Notes: generated by a model from the sequence alone, not told the origin. A stretch of DNA of 64,000 nucleotides from Mycobacterium triplex (GCF_000689255.1 NZ_HG964446.1:4074734-4138733), one strand, 5' to 3'; counted from the stretch's first letter, positions 32,623 through 41,332 are shown. A program made the numbers and translations.

Positions 32623-33588
32623 GTGAAGGGCAGGCCCACCAAGGCCGACGTCGCACGCCTGGCGAACGTCTCGACCGCGACGGTCAGCTACGTGCTGAAC
32701 AACTCTGTCGGACGCACCATCTCGGCGCAAACACGTGCCGCGGTGCACACTGCCGCCGCCGAATTGGGGTATCGGCCCAACCTTGCCGCGCGCAATCTCG
32801 CCCGCGGGAAAAGCGGTGTGATCTTGTACATCGTGCCGCAGCTCGCCGGCGGTGAGATGCCGATGCAGGTGGGCACGCACATGACCACCGAGTTGACCCG
32901 CCGCGGCATCATGCAGGTTCAGCTCTTCGAGACCGAGCACGACGACGCCGTCGCCGACGCCATCAACCACCTCCAGCCGATCGCGGTGACGAGCCTGTTT
33001 CCCTTGGGCCGCAAGGCTTCTGGTGCCGTCAAGGACGCGGCCATCCCCCACATCTGCGTGCACACCCTGCCGGGGCTCGGGGACCCGCAGTATTCGGTCG
33101 GGCAGATGCGCGTCGACCATCTCGTCTCGCGGGGTCATCGCAATCTGGCGTTTGCGTACTCCGGCGATCGTCGGTGGCGGGCACTTGGCGACTACTGGAT
33201 CGACGGCGTCCGACGCGCCGCCGACCAGCAGGGCCTGCCCGACGTCGTCGTGCGGGCAGTGACGCCGGACGACAGCGCCGCGGTGGTCCGCGAATTGCAC
33301 GCGGCCGGCGTCACCGCGGTCTGCGCCCAGAGCGACGAGGTGGCCTTCGTGGTGCTCGACGGCATCCGGCGCGCCGGCCTGCGCTGCCCGGACGATCTCG
33401 CGGTCATGGGTGTGGATGCCACGGCCCTGTCCCGCTTCAGCGTCCCGGCGCTGACGACGGTGGAGTTCGACCGCACGGCGATCGCCGAGGTGGCACTGTC
33501 AGCGGTGTTGGCAGAGCTCGGGGTTGCCGACGACCCCGGTCCGGCTGCCCGCGACATCGCGACGCTGATCACCCGCGAGTCCACTTAA
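32623..33588 (+). CDS. LacI-family transcriptional regulator
   Basis: 321 residues. Helix-turn-helix and hinge TKADVARLANVSTATVSYVLNN plus RPNLAARNLARGKS, then a periplasmic-binding-protein-like effector domain ending FSVPALTTVEFDRTAIAEVA. GTG 32623 begins two residues before the helix-turn-helix, as usual. Upstream of the aldehyde dehydrogenase, with a perfect palindrome between them, so it probably represses that gene in response to a small sugar- or nucleoside-like ligand. Confidence 0.85.
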   Translation: MKGRPTKADVARLANVSTATVSYVLNNSVGRTISAQTRAAVHTAAAELGYRPNLAARNLARGKSGVILYIVPQLAGGEMPMQVGTHMTTELTRRGIMQVQLFETEHDDAVADAINHLQPIAVTSLFPLGRKASGAVKDAAIPHICVHTLPGLGDPQYSVGQMRVDHLVSRGHRNLAFAYSGDRRWRALGDYWIDGVRRAADQQGLPDVVVRAVTPDDSAAVVRELHAAGVTAVCAQSDEVAFVVLDGIRRAGLRCPDDLAVMGVDATALSRFSVPALTTVEFDRTAIAEVALSAVLAELGVADDPGPAARDIATLITREST

Positions 33589-33619
33589 GCCGTACGCCCC
33601 ACGCACTGGACACTCGCTA

Positions 33620-33633
33620 GTTACGCGCGTAAC
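33620..33633. promoter_or_regulatory. Perfect palindrome GTTACGCGCGTAAC, candidate LacI-family operator
   Basis: 14-base perfect palindrome with a central CG, the general form of LacI/GalR operators, lying 32 bases after the LacI-type gene and 72 bases before the aldehyde dehydrogenase start. Confidence 0.5.
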
Positions 33634-33677
33634 CTCTGTCGGGCAACGGCGCCATCTCGCGAGCGGAGCGGCTCTTG

Positions 33678-33703
33678 AAGGATGAAGGACAAGGATGAAG
33701 GAC
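33678..33703 (+). repeat. Exact 13-base tandem duplication of the ribosome site
   Basis: AAGGATGAAGGAC occurs twice back to back (33678-33690 and 33691-33703), one base before the TTG start. Each copy carries AAGGA and GAAGGA. Confidence 0.7.
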
Positions 33704-33704
33704 A

Positions 33705-35111
33705 TTGACTGACACGATTGCGGTCTTCAACCCGTCGACCGAGGAGCAGATCGCCGAGGTTCCCGATTCCGACCAGGCGGCCGTCGACGCGGCCGTGGCT
33801 CGCGCGCGGGAAACCTTCGAGTCGGGCGTCTGGCGCAAGGCCCCCGCGTCGCACCGCGCGAACGTGCTGTTCCGCGCCGCGCGCATCATCGAGGAACGCA
33901 CCGAAGAGCTGGCAAAGCTCGAGGGCCAGGACAACGGCATGAACCTGACGGCCGCCAAGCACATCATCCCGGTGTCGGTCGACATGCTGAAGTACTACGC
34001 CGGCTGGGTCGGCAAGATCCACGGCGAATCGGCCAACCTGGTGTCCGACGGCCTGCTCGGCACCTGGGAGACCTACCACACGTTCACGCAGCTCGAGCCG
34101 GTCGGCGTCGTCGGCCTGATCATCCCGTGGAACGGGCCCTTCTTCGTCGCGATGCTGAAGGTCGCGCCGGCGCTCGCCGCCGGGTGCAGCGCGGTTTTGA
34201 AGCCCGCCGAGGAGACGCCGCTGACGGCGCTGAAGCTCGAGGAGATCTTCCGCGAGGCGGGCCTGCCCGACGGCGTGCTGAACGTCATCACCGGCTACGG
34301 CGAGACCACGGGCGCGGCCATGACCGCGCATCCGGGCATCGACAAGATCTCGTTCACCGGGTCGACGGAGGTCGGCCGGCTGATCGTGAAGGCGGCCGCG
34401 GGCAACCTCAAGCGCCTGACGCTCGAGCTGGGCGGCAAGTCACCGCTGATCATGTTCGACGACGCCAACCTGGACAAGGCGATCATGGGCGCGGGCATGG
34501 GCCTGCTCGCCGGCTCGGGGCAGAACTGTTCGTGCACCTCGCGGATGTATGTCCAGCGCGGCATCTACGACCAGGTCGTCGAAGGCCTCGCGGGCTTTGC
34601 CCAGATGCTGCCGATGGGCGGCAGCGAGGATCCCGATTCCGTGCTCGGGCCGCTGATCAGCGACAAGCAGCGCAAGCGGGTGGAAGGCATCGTGAACGAC
34701 GGCGTGGCCGGCGGCGCGCAGGTGATCACCGGCGGCAAGCCGATGGACCGCAAGGGCTATTTCTACGAGGCGACGATCATCACCAACACCACGCCCGACA
34801 TGCGGCTGATCAAGGAGGAGATCTTCGGGCCGGTCGGCTGTGTGATCCCGTTCGACGACGAGGACGAGGTGATCGCCGCGGCGAACGACACACATTACGG
34901 GCTCGCCGGTTCCATCTGGACCGAGAACCTCTCGCGCGCCCACCGCATGGCGAATGAGCTTCGCGCAGGCCAGGTTTGGGTGAACTCCTCGCTCGCGGCA
35001 GACCCGTCGATGCCGATCTGCGGCCACAAGCAGTCGGGTTGGGGCGGCGAGCGTGGGCGCAAGGGTATCGAGGCCTACTTCAACACCAAGGCCGTCTACA
35101 TCGGCCTGTGA
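33705..35111 (+). CDS. Aldehyde dehydrogenase
   Basis: 468 residues, NAD(P)-dependent aldehyde to acid oxidation. PWNGPFFVAMLKVAPALAAGCSAVLKPAEETPL (cofactor site), FTGSTEVGRLI, catalytic Glu in LELGGKSP (about residue 245) and catalytic Cys in GSGQNC (about 279), EEIFGPVG near 385. All family residues present. Start TTG 33705 follows a duplicated AAGGATGAAGGAC ribosome site; no ATG is available nearby. Downstream of a LacI-type regulator and a palindrome that probably controls it. Aldehyde substrate unknown. Confidence 0.9.
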   Translation: MTDTIAVFNPSTEEQIAEVPDSDQAAVDAAVARARETFESGVWRKAPASHRANVLFRAARIIEERTEELAKLEGQDNGMNLTAAKHIIPVSVDMLKYYAGWVGKIHGESANLVSDGLLGTWETYHTFTQLEPVGVVGLIIPWNGPFFVAMLKVAPALAAGCSAVLKPAEETPLTALKLEEIFREAGLPDGVLNVITGYGETTGAAMTAHPGIDKISFTGSTEVGRLIVKAAAGNLKRLTLELGGKSPLIMFDDANLDKAIMGAGMGLLAGSGQNCSCTSRMYVQRGIYDQVVEGLAGFAQMLPMGGSEDPDSVLGPLISDKQRKRVEGIVNDGVAGGAQVITGGKPMDRKGYFYEATIITNTTPDMRLIKEEIFGPVGCVIPFDDEDEVIAAANDTHYGLAGSIWTENLSRAHRMANELRAGQVWVNSSLAADPSMPICGHKQSGWGGERGRKGIEAYFNTKAVYIGL

Positions 35112-35117
35112 CTCCCT

Positions 35118-35177
35118 CGCGAGCGTAACGCCAGGGTGGAATTCGGGCTGATTTTTCCGCGCGGCGTTACGCTCGCG
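35118..35177. terminator. Bidirectional terminator: 15-base perfect inverted repeat
   Basis: CGCGAGCGTAACGCC (35118-35132) pairs perfectly with GGCGTTACGCTCGCG (35163-35177) around 30 bases, between two convergent genes. A run of T lies in the loop. It may terminate both transcripts or be a member of a dispersed intergenic palindrome family. Confidence 0.6.
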
Positions 35178-35190
35178 GCAGCTCGACGCC

Positions 35191-36247
35191 TTAGGCGACG
35201 CTCTTGGCGAAGCCGCTGAGATCGCGGATGCTGGCCGCGAAAACCTCGGGCATCGCGCCCGCGAATATCAGATCGCCCCCGTGACAGGTGCCCGCGACCA
35301 ACCGGCCCGCGGTGGGTACACCCGCGCGCACCAGACGGCGGTAGTAGTCGAGTCCTTCGTCGCGCAACGGGTCGATTTCGTTCACCGAAATCACATGTGG
35401 TGGAAGGCCTTTGAGATCCTCGCCGGTCGCGACGCCGGCAAAACAAGTCGGATCGTCCGAGTTCTGCTTGCCGGGGTCGTAGAGCGATCCCAGCAGCTCC
35501 AACTGCTGAAGGCTGATGAAGTAGCCGTCGCATTCCCGCAGTGAAGGCAACTCATCGGGCGCATCATGCCACCGGTTGGAGATGTACGGGCACTGCGCAT
35601 AGCAGCCCGCGATTTCGTCCAGCCACCCTTCGCGTTTGGCCTTGTGCGCCACGGTCAGGGTGAGATTGCCTCCGCCGGACTCTCCCGCGACGACCAGGTG
35701 GCTGACGCCGAGTTCCGCGCGATGCGATGCAACCCAACGGACACCGGCCGCGCAGTCGTTCAATCCGGCAGGAAACGGGTGCGGGCCGAGTTTTCCGCCG
35801 GAGTTGCGAAACTCGACGCCGACGACGACAAGGCCGGTACCCGCGATGTGCTCGCGCAGCCGCCGGTAGGTTACGTCGGCAGCGCTGGCGATGGCCATGC
35901 CGCCACCGTGCAGATGCACCACGGCAGGCAACGGGCCATCCGCATCGGGGCGGCTGACGTACAGCGTCACATCGTTGCCGTCTTCGCCGGTGATCGTCGT
36001 CGCCGTAGTGGTCACACCGTTGGCGTCCGGAACACCCGCCGCAAAGATGCCGAGCACGGCGCCCATCCCCTCCTCGGCCATCGCGGCATATGCCAGCCGT
36101 TCCTCAAGGGGCGCATCGCTTTGTCAGTGCCACCGTCGGCGCATTGCTGTCGAGACCTAGCGGCGCAAGAGCTTCGACCATGCGCGGGTCGGCCCGAGGG
36201 TCGGTTCGCAGACAACGGTCCGGATCGGCAAGACGACCATTGGCCAT
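35191..36247 (-). pseudogene. Alpha/beta-hydrolase (HSL-type esterase) broken by a one-base frameshift
   Basis: The downstream frame (35191-36081, 296 residues) has all hormone-sensitive-lipase motifs: HLHGGGMA, nucleophile GESGGGNLT, EIDPLRDEGLDYY and a C-terminal His in TCHGGDL. Family members carry about 55 more N-terminal residues, and these are found in another frame: MANGRLADPDRCLRTDPRAD, then VEALAPLGLD, starting ATG 36247, stopping at 36104. Deleting one A in the TTT run at 36120-36122 (plus strand) joins both into one 351-residue protein reading LTSDAPLEERLAYAAMAEEG across the joint. Either a recent inactivation or a sequencing error. The upstream start has its own leaderless -10. 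Confidence 0.75.
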
Positions 36248-36254
36248 TTTCGCG

Positions 36255-36260
36255 ACTCTA
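36255..36260 (-). promoter_or_regulatory. -10 hexamer TAGAGT for the esterase, leaderless
   Basis: TAGAGT on the minus strand, seven bases (CGCGAAA), then ATG 36247. It supports 36247 as the ancestral start and thus the frameshift. Confidence 0.55.
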
Positions 36261-36353
36261 CTCCTCGCCTGCCGCGGCGCCGCCAGACCGAAATGCTCGC
36301 GGCGAGCGAAACACTGGGCTGCAGCCGCCCGGGCTGGCATCGTGACGATTCGT

Positions 36354-36424
36354 GCGGGTGTGGCTGAGCGGCTAGGCAGCGGCCTGCAAAGCCGTACACA
36401 CGGGTTCGAATCCCGTCACTCGCT
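36354..36424 (+). tRNA. tRNA-Cys (anticodon GCA)
   Basis: Acceptor stem GCGGGTG (36354-36360) pairs with CACTCGC (36417-36423, one G-U); D-arm TGGCTGAGCGGCTAGGCA; anticodon loop CTGCAAA with GCA between GGC and GCC; T-arm CGGGTTCGAATCCCG; discriminator U. No CCA encoded. It ends one base before the stop of the convergent dehydrogenase gene. Confidence 0.95.
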
Positions 36425-37567
36425 CTAGGTGGCGTGCGGGGTCACCAAGAATTTCTCGCCGGTCGCGCGCTTGAGGTATTCGTTGAACGCGTCGGGCTGA
36501 AGCATTCCGGCCAGTGACACCTCCCGGGTGTAGTTGCTGGCGAACGTCGTGGTGAGTTCGGCGGCCACCCGAGCGCGCAAGCGTGCCAGGGTCTCGGCGC
36601 CGGCGTTCTGAATGAAGTAGGTGAGCAGCCAGCCGCCGATGCCCCAGGCCATGCCGAAGTTCCTGGTGAGCACCGTGGGGCTGGTGTCCAGTCCGCCGTA
36701 GAGGTACACCTGCTTATGCGTCGTCGAGCCGTAGCGCGAGTACTCCGCCGCGGTCGCGCTTGCCGCCTTCTCCATGCCGTTGAGGATCTGGCTGGCCAGC
36801 GTTCCACCACCCGTGGCGTCGAAGGCAAGCGTCGCGGATGTCTGTTTGAGCGCCTCGACGAGGTCGGCCGGGAACGACGGTGAGGTCGAATTCAGCACAT
36901 GGGTCGCGCCGAGCGAGCGCAGCAGTTCCTCTTGCTCGGGCTTGCGGACGATGTTGACCAGCGGTATGCCGTCCTTCCGGCAGAGCTTGACCAGCATTTG
37001 ACCCAGGTTGGATGCCGCGGCGGTATGCACGAGGCCCGAATGCCCTTCGCGGCGCATGGTTTCCGTCATACCCAGTGCCGTCATCGGGTTGACGAACGAC
37101 GACGCTCCATCGCGCGCCGTGGCTCCGTCCGGCAGGACCAGACATGCCGACGCGTCGACCGCGCGGTATTGCGAATACATCGCGCCGCCCACGATCGCCA
37201 CGGTCTTGCCGACGAGGGCCTGGGCCGCGTCCGAGGACCCCGCGGCCACCACGATGCCCGCGCCTTCATTGCCCACCGGAAGCGACTTGTCCAGTCGTGC
37301 CGACAGCGCCGCGAGGGTGCCCTCCCCGAGGGGGGCGGTGACGACGGGGCGTTCGGCCGTGCCGGCGACCGTCGCCTTGGTCATGTCGGCACCGGGAACG
37401 AGCAAACCCAAATCCGACGGGTTGATCGGCGAGGCTTCCACTCGCACCAGCACCTCACCGGGACCGGGAGTCGGAACCGGGACCTCCTGCAGCGAGAGTT
37501 CCAGCGTGCCATCGGATGTCGCCAGCGAACGCAGCTCCAGTGCTGCAGCGGGCAAATCTGCGGTCAT
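36425..37567 (-). CDS. Zinc-independent MDR-family dehydrogenase / quinone oxidoreductase-like
   Basis: 380 residues, medium-chain dehydrogenase/reductase fold. GPGEVLVRVEASPINPSDLGLL at the N-terminus, NEGAGIVVAAG, a Rossmann half with LVHTAAASNLGQMLVKLCRKDG and LNSTSPSFPADLVEAL, and FDATGGGTLASQIL. The catalytic zinc Cys/His ligands of alcohol dehydrogenases are absent, so NADPH-dependent enone or quinone reduction is more likely. Its stop abuts the tRNA-Cys gene. Confidence 0.85.
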   Translation of the reverse strand: MTADLPAAALELRSLATSDGTLELSLQEVPVPTPGPGEVLVRVEASPINPSDLGLLVPGADMTKATVAGTAERPVVTAPLGEGTLAALSARLDKSLPVGNEGAGIVVAAGSSDAAQALVGKTVAIVGGAMYSQYRAVDASACLVLPDGATARDGASSFVNPMTALGMTETMRREGHSGLVHTAAASNLGQMLVKLCRKDGIPLVNIVRKPEQEELLRSLGATHVLNSTSPSFPADLVEALKQTSATLAFDATGGGTLASQILNGMEKAASATAAEYSRYGSTTHKQVYLYGGLDTSPTVLTRNFGMAWGIGGWLLTYFIQNAGAETLARLRARVAAELTTTFASNYTREVSLAGMLQPDAFNEYLKRATGEKFLVTPHAT

Positions 37568-37622
37568 GGGCGGTGCCTCGTTTCCGTCGTGGGTGGCCTT
37601 GGGGTGTCAACGCTTGAGGGGG

Positions 37623-38021
37623 CTACAGATCTTCCGGGACGGCGTCGAGATAAAACCATCGACCGGCACGCCGCTCGAAGCGGCTGCGCTCATGCAGGCT
37701 GTCGGCACGCCCCCCGGACTCGAACAGGGCGTTGAACTCCACCTCACCGCGATCGTCGTCGGGACCACCCGCGACGGTGTCGACCACCTCGAGGCCGGTC
37801 CAGGTGATGCCCGGGTCGACGGTCACGTCGGGCGGCCGGGTGCGCGGGTGCCAGGTGCGGAATAGATACTTGGCGTCGCCGTAGGCGAATGCCGAGTACC
37901 TCGACCGCATCAATTCCTCGGCCGATCGGGCCTGCGACTCGCCATCGTGCAGGGGCCCGCAACAAGCGCGATAGCTATCGCCGCTGCCGCACGGACACGG
38001 CGGCCCGAGGATTTCGCTCAC
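37623..38021 (-). CDS. YchJ/UPF0225-family protein with SEC-C motif
   Basis: 132 residues. N-terminal SEC-C zinc motif CPCGSGDSYRACC, followed by the YchJ signature ELMRSRYSAFAYGDAKYLFRTWHPRTRP and a NTF2-like core ending HERSRFERRAGRWFYLDA. Widely conserved, function unknown. Upstream gene of the same strand ends elsewhere, so probably monocistronic. Confidence 0.85.
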   Translation of the reverse strand: MSEILGPPCPCGSGDSYRACCGPLHDGESQARSAEELMRSRYSAFAYGDAKYLFRTWHPRTRPPDVTVDPGITWTGLEVVDTVAGGPDDDRGEVEFNALFESGGRADSLHERSRFERRAGRWFYLDAVPEDL

Positions 38022-38095
38022 CCCATCAGGATGCGATACGGGGCCGCCATCTGAACCCTACGGTCCGCCGCGCCTCGTGCGGGTCAGAACCGACC

Positions 38096-39025
38096 TCACT
38101 CGGCGCTGGATGTGGTGCCTCGGCGCCGCGGCGTGCGGTGTGCAGCCAGCACGTCGGCATTGGCCAGCGATTGCGCCTGAGCGGCCAGCGTCGACGCCCC
38201 GTTGGCATGGGCAAGTGCTTCGGCCTCATTGCCGGCTGCCTTGCCGCGCGCAGCCGCCAAATGGCGTTTCGCCTCTTCGAAGCGCGTGCGGGCCTCGGTG
38301 CCGATGCTCTGGCGGTGCTTGGCGACGTAGTCGGAGATTTGGCGCAACCGGGCATCCGCGATGGGCAATGCCTGCCCCAGCGATTCCACGCGCTGCCCGT
38401 CGCGATGGTCAACCGGCCGAGTGCCGCGCCGACGCCGGCGGGCTCGGTAAACGAGCAGCACCACCACAACGATGACCACGACGACGATGACGCCGACCGC
38501 GATCCACAACCAGGTCCGGTTTGACGAGCCCGGCGATGTATTGGGCGCTTGCACCGGCGCCGATTGGTCCAAACCGGTGGCCGCGGCGACCGCCGCACCG
38601 CTCCAGTCTTTGGCGCCCACGGCCGGTTCAATCTTGTTGTTGCGCAGGCTGTTCAAATCGGCAGCGGTGAGGCCCCGCACCTTGCCCGGCACCGAGAACG
38701 CGTACGCCTTGGTGTTGGTGGCCACGGCCAGCAGCGCGTCGTGGTCGTCCATCCCGCTGGCCGTGCGGGTTTTGTCGGCCCAATTCTCCGGTTTGTACCT
38801 GGAGAAGTTGTCGACGTAGACCACCCACAGTTGGACGTGCTGATCCTGATAGAGCCGGTCGATCGCCGAGCTGATCGCCGCCCGATCGGAATCCGTCAAC
38901 ACCTGCGTGTTGTCGGTGATGTGGTCGGTGAGCTTGGTGGGCGGTTGTGCGCCGGCGGGCGTTGCCAGTACCAGGCCCGCTACCAGGATCGTCAGGAATG
39001 CACCGACCGGGCGAACGATTCGCAT
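38096..39025 (-). CDS. Exported TPM-domain membrane protein
   Basis: 309 residues. Signal peptide MRIVRPVGAFLTILVAGLVLATPAGA, TPM domain (about 30-155: LTDHITDNTQVLTDSDRAAISSAIDRLYQDQHVQLWVVYVD, ending ADLNSLRNN), a transmembrane helix about 172-192 (WLWIAVGVIVVVVIVVVVLLV) and a basic cytosolic helical tail. Shorter than the 600-residue mycobacterial TPM proteins, lacking their C-terminal extension. Role in envelope homeostasis is inferred only. Confidence 0.8.
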   Translation of the reverse strand: MRIVRPVGAFLTILVAGLVLATPAGAQPPTKLTDHITDNTQVLTDSDRAAISSAIDRLYQDQHVQLWVVYVDNFSRYKPENWADKTRTASGMDDHDALLAVATNTKAYAFSVPGKVRGLTAADLNSLRNNKIEPAVGAKDWSGAAVAAATGLDQSAPVQAPNTSPGSSNRTWLWIAVGVIVVVVIVVVVLLVYRARRRRRGTRPVDHRDGQRVESLGQALPIADARLRQISDYVAKHRQSIGTEARTRFEEAKRHLAAARGKAAGNEAEALAHANGASTLAAQAQSLANADVLAAHRTPRRRGTTSSAE

Positions 39026-39076
39026 ACGGGTAATCTAGCCCGCCACCGACCGATAGCCGAGATCATGCCTCTCTCT

Positions 39077-39418
39077 TCACTTCCGACAGCCGACCTTGCC
39101 GTTCCACAAGCGGATGAGCGCCCCGCTGCAGGTGTTCACCCGGGCAGGATCTCCCTCCAGAATGTGTGCACCGACTGGAATGCCGCCGTCGGTTCCCGGT
39201 TGCCCGAGGCTGCCGCGATAGTAGTGGTGGCACATATTCATGTCCCAAACCACGTCCGGCTGTGGCAGAGGACTGCCCGGGCACCAAACGCGGCTGCACA
39301 TCGCCAACCGGTTACAGATGTGCGTGGCCGGGTCGGCCTGGGTACTACCGGTGCCAAGCCCCAAACTGGCCAATGCCAAGGCGCCCGCCAGCAGTGCTTC
39401 GACAACGATTCGGTGCAT
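39077..39418 (-). CDS. Small secreted Cys-rich protein
   Basis: 113 residues. Signal peptide MHRIVVEALLAGALALASLG with cleavage near QADPAT; mature part with about seven Cys (CNRLAMCSRVWCPGSPLPQPD, MNMCHHYYRGSLGQPG) and a tail HILEGDPARVNTCSGALIRLWNGKVGC. The tail matches the 60-residue secreted protein at 29117-29299. The ATG at 39418 is preferred over the longer frame to 39676, which lacks a signal sequence. Function unknown; likely disulfide-stabilised in the envelope. Confidence 0.65.
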   Translation of the reverse strand: MHRIVVEALLAGALALASLGLGTGSTQADPATHICNRLAMCSRVWCPGSPLPQPDVVWDMNMCHHYYRGSLGQPGTDGGIPVGAHILEGDPARVNTCSGALIRLWNGKVGCRK

Positions 39419-39606
39419 GATGTGGTGTCCTAATCCGTATGTCGCCGGTGTTGGCTGTGGCAATATCGGCCGCGAAAGAGATTGCGCTGCAACGGCTTGT
39501 TTCCGTCGACAGCCAGCGTGTCGTAACCTGATGCCGGTTGCGGAATTCCGGACCGCCGTACAGGTCAAGACGAGCCAAGTATTGGATTCATTATCGTGAT
39601 TGGTCA

Positions 39607-39624
39607 CGAGTAGTCGACTACTCG
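39607..39624. promoter_or_regulatory. Perfect 18-base palindrome, candidate operator
   Basis: CGAGTAGTCGACTACTCG is its own reverse complement and sits 19 bases before the GTG of the next gene, between divergent genes. Confidence 0.5.
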
Positions 39625-39643
39625 ATTCGGCTGATAAGCCACG

Positions 39644-40171
39644 GTGAGCTTGATGCAAGATGAGCTGATGCAGCACGAGGTTTCCATCAAGAACTCCCGC
39701 ACCCTTGTCCGGCGCCGGCTCGACTACCTCTTGCTCCCGGCCTTCGTGCTCGGCGTCATCAACGCGCTCGTGTTGAGTCTGCCGGAGGCCCTCGGAGTTC
39801 CCGTCGCCACAGACAGCCCGTGGCCACCCTTGCGCGCCTTACACACCTGGGGTGTCGAGCAAGAACCGCAGCACCTCGTCATGCCGCCCGCCTTGCGGGC
39901 CTCGCTGTTGTACGACGGTTTCGTCCAACTTCCGCTGCTCGTGGTGCTCACCATCGGCGTCTGGAAGCTCAAATCGTGGCCCTGGCTACCCGCATTGGCC
40001 ATGGCCTACGCCGTCAGCGCGGTGGTGAACATGTACTTCTACTTCATGCAGACCTTCCTCGGACCTGACAGTCCCCCACACCTGGCGACCTACCTGCCGC
40101 TCAACCTCCCCTGGGTGATCGTGCCGACGCTGGTGGCGTACCGATTCTGGCCGCGCACCGCCCGAAGATGA
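39644..40171 (+). CDS. Four-helix integral membrane protein (EXPERA/emopamil-binding-like)
   Basis: 175 residues with four hydrophobic helices: about 28-46, 88-105 (LLYDGFVQLPLLVVLTIGV), 112-134 (LPALAMAYAVSAVVNMYFYFM) and 150-168 (LNLPWVIVPTLVAYRF). The order and polar residues within helices resemble EXPERA-domain proteins (TMEM97/emopamil-binding type), but this is a weak judgement. Start could be GTG 39644 or ATG 39653. A perfect palindrome lies just upstream. Function unknown. Confidence 0.6.
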   Translation: MSLMQDELMQHEVSIKNSRTLVRRRLDYLLLPAFVLGVINALVLSLPEALGVPVATDSPWPPLRALHTWGVEQEPQHLVMPPALRASLLYDGFVQLPLLVVLTIGVWKLKSWPWLPALAMAYAVSAVVNMYFYFMQTFLGPDSPPHLATYLPLNLPWVIVPTLVAYRFWPRTARR

Positions 40172-40177
40172 GTCTCG

Positions 40178-41305
40178 TCAACTCATTTCGAAGACGAACT
40201 CGTGGCCGCAGATGCAAATGCGATCGCCGTCGGCCAGCGTCGCGCTGACTCGAATCCTCCGATCCGCGACGTCGACCCCGTTGGCTGACCGCAGATCGGT
40301 GATGACAAAGCTGTTCCCGGTGTCGACGACCACCGCGTGGTAGCGACTGACCGTGTCATCGTCGAGGACGATGTCATTGTCGGGGACGCGGCCGATCCTG
40401 GTGGCGGCACCGCGCAGCGGATAACGACTTCCGCCGGCGTCGCGCAGGTATGCGACCGCGGACTCCTGGGCAACTTCGGTCCGCCGCCGACGCGTCGCGG
40501 CAGCACGTTTCGCGGTTGCGCGCGCCGCCTGTCGAACGTCTAGCGGCTCTTGGCGAAGGATCCGCTGATGAAGACGCTGCAACGCGGGACCGGCGTCGAT
40601 ACCCAAATCGTCGGCGAGCGCGACCTTCAGCCGACCGTAGGCGCCAAGTGCCTCGTATTGCCGCTGCGCCAGATAGTAGGCCGTCATCAACTGCGCCCAC
40701 AGCGGTTCTCGGTACGGATGCTCGGCCACCAGAGCTTCGAGTTCGCTGATTATTAAATGCGCTCGACCGCAAGCAATTTCGGCTTCTGCCCGCGCCCCTA
40801 GTGCCACCAGCCTGTTTTCCATCAGTGCCGAGGCGAAGGGCTGAACGAATTGAAAGTCGCGCAAATCCTCGAGCACCGGCCCGCGCCACTCGGCCAGCGC
40901 GGAAGACAAGTGACCGCTGGCCTCTTCGAACCGACCGGCGGCGGCCTCCTCAATTCCCGCTTTCTGTTCGATGGCGAAACGGCCGAAGTCGCAATCCTTT
41001 TCGGGCACAGCCAGCCGATACCCCGGCTGCACGCTGGCCAGGATCGCGGCGGGATCCACGGCGGCGCTACCTATCAATCGGCGAATCCTGGAGACGTGTG
41101 CATGCAGGCTCGCTCGAGCCTCGGGCGGTGGGTCTTGTTGCCACACGGCGTCAATCAACGAGTCAATCGCAACGGTGCGGTTTCGATTGATCAGCAGCAA
41201 GGCCAGCACGGCCCGCTGTTTTGCCGCACCCAACGGCAGGTCGGTTCCGTCGGCACCCATCTGCAACGGTCCTAATAGCCCAAACCGCAACGCGCTGTGG
41301 GTCAT
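40178..41305 (-). CDS. EmbR-like SARP regulator with C-terminal FHA domain
   Basis: 375 residues. OmpR-type winged helix and BTAD (about 5-255: RFGLLGPLQMGADGTDLPLGAAKQRAVLALLLINRNRTVAIDSLIDAVW split across helices, GYRLAVPEKDCDFGRF, LEALVAEHPYREPLWAQLMTAYYLA), then an FHA domain (285-372) with the phosphothreonine-binding pattern GRVPDNDIVLDD, SRYHAVVV, LRSANGVDV. It matches the M. tuberculosis EmbR architecture, in which the FHA domain binds a phosphorylated kinase. The kinase gene is 27 bases upstream in the same direction, mirroring pknH-embR. Likely regulates envelope genes; orthology to EmbR itself is not proven. Confidence 0.85.
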   Translation of the reverse strand: MTHSALRFGLLGPLQMGADGTDLPLGAAKQRAVLALLLINRNRTVAIDSLIDAVWQQDPPPEARASLHAHVSRIRRLIGSAAVDPAAILASVQPGYRLAVPEKDCDFGRFAIEQKAGIEEAAAGRFEEASGHLSSALAEWRGPVLEDLRDFQFVQPFASALMENRLVALGARAEAEIACGRAHLIISELEALVAEHPYREPLWAQLMTAYYLAQRQYEALGAYGRLKVALADDLGIDAGPALQRLHQRILRQEPLDVRQAARATAKRAAATRRRRTEVAQESAVAYLRDAGGSRYPLRGAATRIGRVPDNDIVLDDDTVSRYHAVVVDTGNSFVITDLRSANGVDVADRRIRVSATLADGDRICICGHEFVFEMS

Positions 41306-41332
41306 CGCGACAGCAGTCCCTTCGGCTCGCGC

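Noticed and set aside
31399..33300. AraC gene extended to 633 residues
   Set aside because: The extra N-terminus is antisense to the LacI gene and has no homology; the ATG at 32409 fits the family.
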